The position numbers and the translations under genes were made by a program. This document shows positions 11,880 to 22,939 of a DNA stretch of 64,000 nucleotides, one piece after another. Source of the stretch: Paragonimus skrjabini miyazakii (Eukaryota > Platyhelminthes > Trematoda > Plagiorchiida > Troglotrematidae); NCBI GenBank assembly GCA_014338405.1, contig JTDE01000223.1, positions 61,035 through 125,034 on the forward strand, read 5' to 3'. Numbering within the stretch: position 1 is the stretch's first letter; every line of letters starts with the position of its first letter. The notes below the pieces were generated by a model. That model saw nothing but the letters and a program-made list of their open reading frames with translations, was not told where the DNA came from and did not search any database.

Positions 11880-12360
11880 CAACCAAGAAACCAGCAATTA
11901 CTTGACCAGTTTTGTGTATTGTCCTACGTTGAAATAACTTTGTAGGCGTACCTTAAGTTTGCTGCTTAATAGAAGGCTAATTACTCATCTATTAGCAACG
12001 GTTCGACTGTCAAAATTGTAACCACGTTATCCTGCTAAATTACATCCAAATGTGAGTGAAGTCGGATGTTTCAACTTCCATGACATCGAGTTTCATTATA
12101 TCCTACATTCAACTCCTCAAAATAACGTAGAATGCAAGTTTCCATCATTTTTCCATCACTTCCTTTGTCACTGAACCATCGCACATTCCTTGCTTACGTA
12201 TTCGAAAGATTGATACAGCAAAAGTTTCAGGCGACAGAATTCTAAGATTTCATGGGTTGAAACGTCGCAAAATTTCAACAATTCAATAGCTATAAAATAT
12301 TTTTTAACTAAAAAATAACAGAGATGTTCACGGTCTACAGATTGCACGCAGCCACAGTCG
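11880..12360 (+). repeat. Interspersed repeat R2, copy 1
   Basis: About 480 bases match 21960-22440 in the same orientation with many substitutions. Shared blocks include CCATGACATCGA, AAATAACGTAGAATGCAA, ACAGAATTCTAAGAT and TTCACGGTCTAC. There is no coding frame in common. It lies just downstream of the MULE minisatellite in this copy, so it could belong to the MULE's terminal region or be a separate non-autonomous element. Confidence 0.75.
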
Positions 12361-13930
12361 GTGTGTTGTACCATCATTAATTATGCGTAAGGCGTGCTCT
12401 GCGTTGATCGTCTTACGATATGTAAATTGATCACACTTACCTGAACGTGTTTTCCACGGATACGTTGAGAAATATACCGTTATTATTATCATCGTTATAC
12501 TCTCAGTTCAACAGAAAATTCGTAGCGCATGTTGCGCTGTCTTTTGTCAGGTTCTGTTCTATGGGGACTCGCCAAACACAGCGCCTGTCGTCGGCTGCTC
12601 AGCACGAATGAAAAGTACGAGTGGAGCTTTCCGGTTGATTGCATTTGCAACGACAGAAAAATGCGTGGTCACCTTGACCACTTCGAGGACCTCGGGCATC
12701 AGTTCTCAGAAGACCACGCTGAAGCTTATTGAAAATCTCCAGGATAATTCGGCCTGCATTTAAAAGTCAACCAGTAAAAGTTCAAGTTCAGGTTCAGTTC
12801 GCACAGGACGAAGTGACTGTTGCCAGTTGGGCGTCCAAAATATTCGAACCGAAACGCCAGAGAATCGCACCCAGAACTGCGACTGTAACATGTAAAAGTG
12901 ATTTACGGATTTTCTGGATTCCGAGTTTTGATTCCGAAGTCTGCGTTGAGTATCGAGTATTCTATGTGAGCAAGAGGAATGAGCTAACGGAGGAAGAAAA
13001 CATCATCACGAACCCCCAATGAATTTCCAAATCCATGGCATTCAGTGCGAGCTGCCTTCACAATGCTAATACGACGGCCATCAACCATGATAGATAGGCC
13101 ATACAGAGAGTGGTACACGCACATGATAACCTTCCAGGTACAGCTTCAACCGTATCCTGTCTTAAATGAGTTCACCGGAATAGCACATTCCCGTATGTAT
13201 GCTGCTACAGACGTATTTGGTCCTCATCTTTCGCTAACAGTGCAGAGCATTCTATAAATCAGGGAGACTTCCCTAAATAGCAGGTAAATTTATTACACCG
13301 GTAGACAACCTGGGACTCAGGAGTGAGGTGGAATGCAGCAGATGAGAACATATTTGTTTCAACCCACGACACCTGTATAGACAGCGGCGTGGGAGTAAGT
13401 GCATATTGCCCTCATTGCCACCCGTGGTATCATTGCTCCTGATCTGCGGGCGACGATGCTTAACCGCTTTAGCAGGTTGGTCTCTGATTTAAGGTTCCCA
13501 ATTTGTGCCGAGAAGACATCACAACCATATGAAAACGCCGCGGTAACGTGAGCCTGAAAGGAAGGAAAGTGAGTAAGGACATGACAGCGTCACAGACTGA
13601 TAATTTATCATATTGAGAAATACATCGATACCAGCGCCCGAAAAATAATGGGATGATGCCATCAGACAAGCTTTCATTCTCAAACTGGAAGACTTATGCC
13701 TTCCACCCCACACATTACGATGAACGGCTTGAGCACATACTTCTGTGTTACACAACATACGGCACGCGAGTATGCTTAAGGGATCACTCTGTCATAGAAA
13801 CAACTTGGAACACTGAATCTGCTTCAGAAATACTCTAACCAATCAGGGTCTCTTTTTGAAATGAAATTGCAAAACGAAAAACCCTTATGTTGCCACATTC
13901 TTCTATGCTACCACTACCTGCCAAGTCTTA
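12361..13930. other. Unassigned stretch
   Basis: Short plus-strand frames (12529-12732, 12729-13022, 13045-13257, 13861-14085) show no motif I recognise, and I found no copies elsewhere in the window. An inverted pair GCGTGGTC / GACCACGC about 40 bases apart lies near 12663-12718. The right end may include the 3' untranslated part of LINE-D. Confidence 0.4.
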
Positions 13931-13934
13931 TTCG

Positions 13935-15313
13935 TTACGCTAAGGTGGATCTGGAAAGCTCTCCGGCCACAGTCCATCCAACCGCATTTTGCTGGAGATC
14001 CCTGTATCTATATGAATTACTTCGCTTGGGAGCGTGTTCCACTATTCACCATCCAGTGGCTGAAGAAGTCTGCTCGCAAGTATAAACGAGCGTTGCTTTT
14101 TTAATCGGAGACTGTGACTTCCGGTGATGGCTTCTTGACCCGCTTGTGCAAACAAATATGTGGTTCTTACGCCACCTGGACTTTTTAGAAGTATGAAGGT
14201 TTCTATAAGATCATCTCTCGCCGTCCTTCTTTTCATAGAGTACAATCCGAGTCCTCCAACTTGGTCATGGTAGAGTTTGTCCTTAAGTCTTATTATTATT
14301 ATTCCGGTTGCGATTTTTTGTACTCCCTCAATGCACTGAAGTCAAGATGCCAACGCTTGCATGCAGTGCCCCAGATGAGGCCGAATCATGGCTTTGTACA
14401 GCGGCAGATATACTTCAGGTTGCCTGTTGGACAAACCTCTCTTAGGTCTAAAACAGCTCACTGCTGAATCTGTGTGAAGTTACTGGGCACTGAGCTGAAG
14501 GACCGAAGTCGCCTTTGATTAGTACTTCCAAGTCTCGGGCCTTTCCTACACATTTAAAAGTGGATAGACCTTGGTGACAGAGTACTTCAGAATGTTACCA
14601 TTTGGCGTTTGGCAGCATTTGATGGAAGGTCCCACTTAAGAGAACAACATACTACTGTCTTGGGATCCCGCGTCAAGGCGGCTTGGTTTGTTGGTCCGGC
14701 TATTTTAACATTGTCTGCAGATACAAAGCACGGGATACTAAGCCCACTCAGTAGATCATTTACGAACAATATGAACTGAAGAGGACCAAAATCGGATCCT
14801 TGACAGACACCACTGCGGGTTTTGCCTACCTCGGAGATTCCGCTTCCAAATTTCACTTTAGTAATTCTGTTACGCAAGAAATTCTTCACCCGGTCAATCA
14901 GTTGGTCAAAGTTACCAAACCACTTAACTTTGTGGATAGGATAACGGTGATTTACTGAATCGTGGGCTTTGCTGAAATCCAAGTAGCGTACCTCGACTTT
15001 CCTGCGATCGTCCAATCGTCTGGTGACCTCGACCGTGGAATACAAAGGGTTAGATGGACTTGATTTCTCTTTCTGGAAAACGTGTTGTTTCAACGACACA
15101 CGTCAAAAAATTGTCCCTAAATAGCCGTTCCGGGCATTTTTCAACTAAACTGGTCAGGTTCACCGTTTTGTAATTGTTTGTTTGTCCCTCGGGCCGACAA
15201 TGGAGGTTGGCTTTCTCAGTTTCATCAGTAGCTAACTTACACTCCTTTGTCAACAGAATACCCACTTCCTCCAGAAGACGGAGAACAATACACTCCTTGA
15301 AGAGCACAACCAT
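13935..15313 (-). pseudogene. LINE-D, CR1-like RT and C-terminal region
   Basis: On the minus strand the fingers region comes first (VNLTSLVEKCPERLFRD, 15050-15313). The palm follows in 14587-15099: motif A as LDFSKAHDSVNH, motif B as GVCQGSDFGPL and motif C as SADNVKI. The C-terminal region is YLPLYKAMIRPHL, then ARDDLIETFILLKSPGG and SLRLKKQRS (14042-14245) and WNTLPSEVIHIDT. At least two frameshifts separate these blocks. In motif C the second Asp is Asn and motif B has lost its usual Pro and Val, so the enzyme would be inactive. Endonuclease and ORF1 are absent or unrecognisable. Confidence 0.88.
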
Positions 15314-15589
15314 CCAGCATATAATGAAGATTCACCATTCACGCCGTACGGGGCATCTTACTTCTTTGTCACCATCACACTGTGAACACACATCGGATAC
15401 TGAATTCCCTCATGATAGAGACAAATGAGTCATCTTTGATCTCGTTAATCGAAATTAGACACAGACCGGAGAGCAGTTTCTCCATTCATGATTTGTGAGA
15501 GATAAGAACAATGGTGGGCAAACTCGGGGTGCTCAGACTGCCTAATCAAATTGGGGTGCAGATGTAGTTGATTGGTGTGTCTTTGAGAA
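15314..15589. other. Unassigned stretch between LINE-D and MULE copy 2
   Basis: No frame or repeat is assignable with confidence. It may be decayed LINE-D sequence upstream of the RT fingers (minus strand). Confidence 0.35.
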
Positions 15590-17357
15590 CATGAATGTTA
15601 GTCTAGACCGTGAGTTTCTCAGCTGTCGTGTTCGGGAAGATTATTTCCCTGGAAAAAATCGTTTCGTTAGCTTGTTGTCTGGGGCAGAAATTGAAGCCGT
15701 CGAAATCTACGTTATGGACTCATATGTCATTGTTTTAACTGAACATTAATTAAAGACCACTTCATCGTAATGGTTTTTCGAAAATCGTTATGGCTGCTGT
15801 CGCTCTGATCGATTGCGTATGGCAATGTTAACACAAGAATACTGGGGTTGTTTTCAATTTATTTTTAGATTCTTGTCATATGTTTGTTATTTTATTTTCG
15901 GTTGTTCAGTTTTATTTGTATCAGGGATTATATTGCGACTTTCAAGGCGACGTTTGAAGTGAAGTTTATTTAGAGGTACTTGGACGAAGTGGGCGTTATT
16001 TACGTTCGTGGGACGAGCCGTAAGTCGGACGTTGCTTTGAAGCACGATAAGGTAAGATGACACGGTTCCCTGAAGACCGTGCAGATTTATTATCGTTGTA
16101 CGAGGTATAAAATGCGTAGGAGTGTAAGCCGGGGTGTGCAACGTGTCTAGTGGGTTAACTAGTGTTAGTTTTAACAAATCAGTTCTTGCGACACACGTTG
16201 GAGGCCACGATTTCATGTGGTCCGGCGGGATGCGTATTTGGCTCTGAGCTTTATCGCGTTAGAGCACAACCACCCTCGCAATCGTCTGCTATATGATTCC
16301 CATTCTACAAATCGTGGACTCACCGTCGGTGGATTGAACGAACGCAGGAATCTGTTCCAGTACAATACATCAACTACTGACATGGAACAGTATGTGGCAG
16401 ATGTTCACGGGAAGATTATCATAACCGCTGTCCGTGGAAACATCCGCCGCGAGTTAAAGCCTGCAAATTCAAGTGAGTCTGTTACTTAAGGTTGGTCACG
16501 GAACATTGGGGAATCTCAAAGAAATGCTGTCGGAGATTAGTGCGGTAGGTGTGGCGCGCACTATGCGGGATAACGGCAACAGATATATGCATATCTGCTT
16601 TGCCCAGCGAACGTAGGTTGAACTTTTCCAACGTTTCTCGCATGTTGTGAATGTGGATGCCACCCATGGGATAAACAGGCACAAGTATGTCATTGTATAT
16701 TTCCTCGTACTTTCGAAGCTGGAAGTTATATCAGTTCCTCGTAACGGACGGTATGGGATATGGCCGACTCGTGAAATACGGGTACGTCCGTAATGAAGAG
16801 TGTGCTTCACTACGTAGACTTTTCGAAATAATCCGTGAAATGATGAGCAGTGAAAAGCAGTGAAAACACTTGTTATGGATACGATGGCTGCGCAAGTGAG
16901 GGCAAAACGTGGGGTTCAGTTAGGACATCATGTTGTGTTACGTTCATGTACGTGATGCCGTAGGTAAGCAAACTTTATCCGTCATATTTGTTAAAAGACC
17001 AACATTTCGCAGTCGTTTCCTCTTTCACCGAATGGCCACGGCGGACAATGAGGAAGAGTAAGTTGCACTGTTACACTGTTTACTGTGGGTTCAAACATGA
17101 TTTGTATATCATCGGCCGAACGGTTAGGAAGTTTCCGAATTATTTGTTGCGTAGTTGGCTGTACATCAAGCCGAAGTGGGCCATCCATGCGCAAAGTGAT
17201 GTCCACTTTGGCAGTCGAACGAATAAAAGGCTGGAAAACGCAAACGTACGGCTGAAGAAGAGGTCGCACTCAAGAGACGTCTTAGCCGTCGCCATTCAAA
17301 AAATATGAACTCACAGTGAGTGACTGATGCGAGAGTACGAAATACAAACGACCTATG
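15590..17357 (+). pseudogene. MULE-type transposase, copy 2, part 1
   Basis: This region aligns with copy 1 from its first exon onward. It contains the exon-1-like frame (15600-15750), YYRCTRYKMRRSV (about 16095), and frame 16217-16489 with ALEHNHPRNRLLYD and TDMEQYVADVHGK. Near 16637 the DDE start is NVDATHGINRHKYVIV, keeping the catalytic Asp that copy 1 lost. It continues as VTDGMGYGRLVKYGYVRNE, a MULE core stretch, then MAAQVRAK. The frame 16988-17308 has TNKRLENANVRLKKR. Frames shift several times. It stops at about 17357, where a repeat is inserted, and continues at 18235. Confidence 0.85.
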
Positions 17358-18234
17358 AAATATGGATTATAGCTTAAACATTGACCCTATAAAACAAACT
17401 GACGTCGAAACTTCGGACGAAGTTTTGATTATCACGTGTTAATCAGTCAGACTGATTTAGAAGTAGCTGCTGGTTGCCCAATTATCGCAGAATGCCATAA
17501 CAATTATTTGTCAATGTTATATACTTTATTAAAAAAGACAAAAATATTTATATCACGTAAACATTTTGTTAAAAAATATAACATTTACATTAATCTTCGT
17601 AGTACATGTGACTACTTCAGATTTTCCCAGTTACCACGACATTGCGCTCGTTTTCTTATTCCCACGAACATCCGTAATGTATGGAAAATTTTTGCGATGA
17701 ATGGGCGCTCAAAACCCCATAATGGCCGGGCGATTAGCGAAATTTTCAACTTTCTGACGTTGTCGAGCAATCATCGAGGTCCCGCGCTGGAGTCTGCTTA
17801 ATTATTCGCCCGATTTTAGAACTTCCCGTTCTCACTCACCAAAACTGAACTATTTCAACATTTTTCCGAATTACGTTACGTCAAATAACGACGAAATCCT
17901 TCGAAGATGAATTTGCACGTATGTTCCCGCGTGACCTTGAAATAGTTGGAACGTCGTCTTTACCTAACCTTGCACTAGGTAAATTAGTGGAACATCGCAT
18001 TTTTTTGGACTGAATCTGTGGAACAGAGGAACTACTTTTTCTCCTTATGTCTAAATCGAACGTTGTAAACTGGGACTATTTTCCTTCTGATTACGTCTAC
18101 TTTGGTCAACAGATTTCATGTTTGTCTTGTTACATATCCATGTGTTGCCTTGCACAGCATGTAACTATCTGTCATGATGGCGCATATCCGAGCGTGTTTC
18201 TCACAAATGCGTTGAGATATACATATATATTATT
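17358..18234 (+). mobile_element. 0.88-kb insertion (repeat R3) inside MULE copy 2
   Basis: Copy 1 runs from GACCTATGGGTGCG straight on, whereas copy 2 has GACCTATG, then about 880 extra bases, then TATGGGTGCGG. The flanking TATG on both sides could be a short target duplication. The right 440 bases (about 17800-18234) recur at 24720-25345 and 25960-26390, sharing GCGTGACCTTGAA and TTGATTACG-like blocks. A part near 17635-17720 resembles 21885-21960. No transposase frame is present, so it would be a non-autonomous element. Confidence 0.65.
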
Positions 18235-19230
18235 ATGGGTGCGGTCGTCGTGAGGTTGTGGATGTCGACTGGTACGTGAAGAACATTCTCCACAGAATGA
18301 TCATGTTCGCGTGCCATCTTTTCCAAAAACATCTGAATGGACGGACTCCACGACTTCATTTCGAAATAACATCTGAGTGCAAGGTGAGCGGTTCTCTATA
18401 AATCACCTTGAACACTGCAGCTTCGTGTGCAACATGATGGTGACGCTTTCGTCGTGGATAACGTTGGGGACACGTGTGAATGAACATTTTATCGTACAGT
18501 GTGGCTGTCATGCATACACATTTTGCCGGCGCTTCGAAAACATTTCCATTCCAACGGTAGGGCCTTTTGTAGTTTTCATTTCCCTTCACAAATGTCACGT
18601 CCCCATTCATGAACGGTGGCTGGCAGAGTACAACTTGCCAATTCGACGGTTGGTCGACCTGCCGCTTCGGCCGTTGGCTGCAGCCAGTTTCAACCGTCAC
18701 TATAAAGTCCTGCATCACGTACTTCAAAAACTGCACGACTGCAACAACATGACCGTTTCTTTCATTAACAGCATTATTGCTTTTGCCAGTAAAACAGTGG
18801 AACGTGTAAAAACTGGCTTACCTTTATACGACTTCTCCACGGGCTCAGCTGCAAGTGGTGTACAACCGAGGTGGGTGAGGAAGCCTGAAACAGGATTGCC
18901 ATGTGGACACTGTGGAGACTACGTACAGATGCACAGTTCTTGGTGTGATGCCGATCAGCTGATTTTTCACTCCAGACGTGTGCGAATGACAGACATCAAC
19001 GAGTGTCTATTCTGTGGCAAACAGCTTCAACCTCAGTCGCCTGGTAATTGCACGCTTCGAATCCTTATTTTTGTCAATTCCCTCAGCCGTTGTTTGCACT
19101 CCCCCGGTGACTATGGGAGACAAGTCTCGCAAACCAACAACGACGAATGTCGAATTGGGCCGGTTCGCTGACAGTGTACCGTTTGCACACGGGCCGAAGA
19201 AAGCACGAATCAACATCACCTGAAACAATT
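18235..19230 (+). pseudogene. MULE-type transposase, copy 2, part 2 (SWIM region and C terminus)
   Basis: From 18235 the DNA again follows copy 1. The sequence CATCTGAATGGACGGACTCC near 18330 matches the KHLNRRTPRLHFE coding region of copy 1. The SWIM finger is broken: copy 1 CECTFYRSEWLPCMH corresponds here to sequence with a TGA in place of the second Cys. A 264-residue open frame (18377-19171) covers this region, but only part lies in the ancestral frame. Its later half (RWLAEYNLPIRRL, then CGHC and CLFCGKQ) may be the genuine C-terminal region. I could not test that against copy 1, which ends sooner. Confidence 0.65.
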
Positions 19231-19504
19231 ATCCTGTTGATATAATTGAAGAAAAAAAGTTCCTTCATATATGCGTACACAGATACCTTGCAGACATCAG
19301 AGGCGTTGAATGACATGATGATGAAGATTTCATCTAATACACGGTTTCAATCATCCGGAAGGATATACATAACACATGAAAGCCGGAGGCTACATTCTGT
19401 GCTGGAAAAAAGCGGAGGACATTTGTAGACTTATCCACATTTATCAAATACAATTGAAAAGTCTATTCCCACGTTTTCGTCTCCAGCGACTTCACTCGTT
19501 AACC
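19231..19504. other. MULE copy 2 flank
   Basis: I see no coding or repeat assignment between the transposase C terminus and the minisatellite. It is probably still inside the transposon. Confidence 0.35.
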
Positions 19505-19735
19505 CATGTGTTTGGCATGACCGGAAAGGTAGGACAAAGTGTCTAGGCATGCAGCACAGTTTGGCTGAACTCGTAAGGTAGGAAAAATGGACTGAGCAGT
19601 TATGTGTCTAGGCATGTAGCACAGTTTGGCATAAATCGTAAGGCAAGACAAATGGACAGAGCAGCTATTAAGGTGAATAAATACGGCATAGTGAGGCGTT
19701 GATCATGGCTTGAGTCAACTGGACAGAGCAGCTAC
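19505..19735 (+). repeat. Minisatellite, about 65 bp unit, after MULE copy 2
   Basis: Units repeat TTTGGC, TCGTAAGGTAGGA, AATGGACTGAGCAG and GTCTAGGCATG. GTCTA starts at 19541 and 19606, a 65-base period; about three units can be traced. The last unit ends ATGGCTTGAGTCAACTGGAC then AGAGCAGCTAC. Its reverse complement resembles the units at 20541-20885. Confidence 0.75.
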
Positions 19736-20540
19736 CAATCTTAGCGCAAGACATGAATCGGAATAACCAACCCGTGCAAAAATGTTAACATATTATATGA
19801 TTAAAAACGTTTTTGTATGAGGCAAGGTTAACAGCAGTTTGCCAATCATGTTTCCAGGATTTTCGTTTTCGCCAACAGATCTTCTGAAGGTGTAACTAGA
19901 ACTGCCGTTCGTTTGATTCAGATATTGCACGAAAGTGCTTCTTAGCAAGGGACCAAAGGTTTTCCTTATTTTTTGCGTGCATCGTGCTGTTCTCAGGATC
20001 CACGAAATTTTTCAAGGAGTGATCGTCCAGTGCTCGTAACTATCTGTTTCGTCCAAGGCTCTGTAGGCTCTCCATTCGTCCGTGATTATTATGGTGGCCG
20101 GCTAGAAGCGGAAGAATTGAATAATATAATCGGCTTACTCGAACATATCTTCACATGAGAAATAATAAATTGACTGTATTTCGTCTGTTCCCAGGGCAGA
20201 CTACCATGAACGCTGTGAATGTTGTGCTGTTCAAGAACGCCCAGTGTTGCGAAATTGTGAATGCTTCTTCTAGCGAAAAAACGGGTATTTCAAGACTTGG
20301 AATCTTTCTGAACGGAATAATTTCGTCTACATGGTTCACATTTCCGCCGATAGTTGTTTACACAACTAGTGACCTAAATCCAGTTTTGAAAAGTGCAGAA
20401 CGGTTGAAAGAAATTACTTTCCGACGGAATCCATAGTATCACAATCTGATGTTGAGCCCACTGCAGTTACTACTACAGCCCTCTCATCGCACACACACAT
20501 CCATATGCCCCCTTTAAGTTCCTGCTGTGCTGGTCGTAAA
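19736..20540. other. Unassigned stretch between two opposed minisatellites
   Basis: It contains two short plus frames (19973-20158 and 20155-20436, 61 and 93 residues) without known motifs. It lies between minisatellites of one family in opposite orientations, so it could be the interior of a small element with inverted ends. Confidence 0.4.
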
Positions 20541-20885
20541 TTACGTAGTATCTTGAATGTTTTGCGTTCACACTAGTAGCTGCTCCATCGGTTCACCTGA
20601 GCCATGATCAACGCTTAAGTATGTGGTATGTGTTCACACTAGTAGCTGCTCCAACAAGTAGACTTAATCTATGAGCAACTCATAAGAATGTAGTATGTGT
20701 TCACACCAGTAGATGCTCCAAAGAGTAGACTTAATCTATGATCACCGCTCTAGCATGTAGTATGTGTTCACACCAGTAGCTGCTCCGTCCAGTTCTCCTG
20801 AGCTATGATCAACGCCGGAATATGTAGTTGCGTATACACTGGTAGCTGCTCCGTCGAGTTCACTTAAGCTACAATCAACGTTGAT
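20541..20885 (-). repeat. Minisatellite, 66-67 bp unit, five copies, inverted relative to 19505-19735
   Basis: GTTCACAC(T/C)AGTAGCTGCTCC recurs with starts at 20566, 20632, 20699, 20766 and 20832, a period of 66-67 bases. Units also share ATGATCAACGC and TATGTAGTATGTG. The reverse complement of 19700-19735 gives GTAGCTGCTCTGTCCAGTTG and CCATGATCAACGCC, so the two arrays are one family in opposite orientations. Confidence 0.85.
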
Positions 20886-21859
20886 AAGAACAACACTGGA
20901 GAAATCAGAATGAATGTTTGTTTAGACCGTTGGGGATAAGTTATAATGATCTCCCTCAGTTCTGACCAAAAATGAGTTAACATACTGGCATCAGTCAGTA
21001 AATTCTGAGGCCGGCGAAAGCATAGAGCAAAAGATGTCGGAATCATTAGCGTACATGATACGAAGATAGAAGGGTTGTAGCTGAAATGGTCGAATTGGGA
21101 ATCAGTGTTTTCTTCGGATAACTAACGAGCATCAAAGTTGGTCATTAACTCTCAGGAAGGTTAGCACTGACTTACGTACACGGCAAGCTACAATCAAGCA
21201 TAGTCAGTAAGCAATTAACAAAACAGTACGCACGTTTTCAATGATGAAGTGGGGCGTGTTACCTATGGTTCACACCATATCGTAGGTAGAAACAACCAGG
21301 TGATAACGTAGACAATTTTCCACCAAAAATGCTATAGGGAAACCAGGCTGAGCATAAAATTCACGTGAATACTTAACTACCAACCGCGGCGGCATAGCTT
21401 TCAGTAGGAATTACTGTGATAATTCGTGTACAATGCAGTGTAAACGCAAAGCTGTTGAAAATTACAAACTCAACTACATCTCCAAAACCACACGAAATTG
21501 AGCGTTTCTGCAAGACAAAAATACGTATTCCACCACGAAAATTTAGATAGAAGCTTCTTCAGATTAGGAGAGCCAACATGGCGCTTTAGTTGACAAAAAC
21601 GGAAACATATTTTTCTCAACAAAAGTGGGAATCGAAAATTTTTTTGGGTATAGCTGATTTTTCTAATTGCAAAACAATTACTATACCCGACGAAATCTAT
21701 ATAGTTGTCCCGTAATATTCATTTTAATATTTCGTTAAATATTTGAAAAATCTTTTTTTGCGCCTAAATAGCCGTTTTCAATTCTTTTCGGCCTTGAAGC
21801 ACGATACTGGCGAACTACACAGTTGCCGTTATAAGCGTTGTAATCTCTCCAGCTGGGAG
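20886..21859. other. Unassigned AT-rich stretch
   Basis: No gene, tandem array or internal homology was recognised. The frames are short. Confidence 0.45.
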
Positions 21860-22440
21860 TACTTTTCAATGTCATTCATTTTGCAGGTCACTTGTTTTTA
21901 TTCCAGCGTACATCCTAATTTCATGGAAAAGTTAACAACGAATGGTAATGTATGACGAATATAACTGATGAAACCCAAACTACTTGCCCTGTTTTTGCAT
22001 TGTCCCACGTTGAAGTAGCTTTATGGGCGTTCCTCATGCTTGTATTTTTACAGAAAGCTTAGTATTCATGTTTTAATAACAGTTCGATTGTCTAAATTAT
22101 AATCACACATTCCTGCTTAATTGCGTCCAAATTTAAATAGAAGCCTGTGTTTCCACGTCCATGACATCGATTTTCATTATATTTTACCTACTATTCTCCA
22201 AAATAACGTAGAATGCAACTTCACATTATTTTTTCATCAATCCCACCCAATGCCACTGAACTACCGCAGATTCCTTGTTCACTTCTTCAGAAGATTGAAA
22301 CAAAGAAATCCCCAGGAAACAGAATTCTAAGATCATAGGAACTGCAACATGTCACAAAATTTCAGCGACTGTAATAGCACCAAAATTACTTTTCACTAAA
22401 ATATAACAGAGATATTCACGGTCTACCGATTACACGCAGC
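21860..22440 (+). repeat. Interspersed repeat R2, copy 2
   Basis: Positions 21960-22440 match 11880-12360 in the same orientation. The upstream part (21885-21960) also resembles 17635-17720 inside the R3 insertion, which suggests R2 and R3 are parts of related elements. No conserved frame exists. Confidence 0.7.
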
Positions 22441-22939
22441 TTTTGTGAAGACAAATCAACTGCCGAGCAAGCCGGAGGATTGTACGACTCATAGCTTTAA
22501 GCGATTTTGGTGGACTCGGCTCCAAACTAACGAATGAATCACCTTTGGAGTCAAATGTTGTTTCTGAAGGTAGATGTGATGTGGTACTGCTTCAGGGGCT
22601 CTCTAGCTATATCCTGCTACACCGTACAAAACAGCGGCTGGTGATTGATAAGCGGTATATCCTTCTAAGCGAAAGGAGTACCAAAACAGGTCCTCGTATG
22701 AAAGTTGCTTAATGGGTGGATAATGTCCGTGCTAAACTGAATAGACTCAGCAGCGATAGCCGTTGTGCTGTGTTTATGGCCGGTACAGCTAACCATGAGT
22801 TTAGTATCGCGTGATGATTCTCCTTCCGGAAATCTCTAAGGCACTGGTGGCAGCTGCAGGCTTCTCAGACAGATGCGTAGGATTCTCCGCCAAGTGAAGT
22901 AAAATCAAGCGCTATGAACACATCATTTGAGGCTGTACG
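22441..22939. other. Stretch downstream of Penelope-like RT
   Basis: Penelope-like elements often carry a GIY-YIG endonuclease after the RT. I looked for it here on the minus strand and could not find its motifs. The stretch may be decayed beyond recognition, or the element may be 3' truncated or of an endonuclease-less type. Confidence 0.4.

Noticed and set aside
18377..19171. 264-residue plus frame as an intact host gene
   Set aside because: Its first part covers the SWIM region of MULE copy 2 in a frame different from the one conserved in copy 1, so it is largely an accident of transposon decay. Only the C-terminal part may be ancestral.
22441..22939. GIY-YIG endonuclease of the Penelope-like element
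   Set aside because: I looked for the family's Cys and GIY/YIG-type motifs in all minus frames and could not find them.
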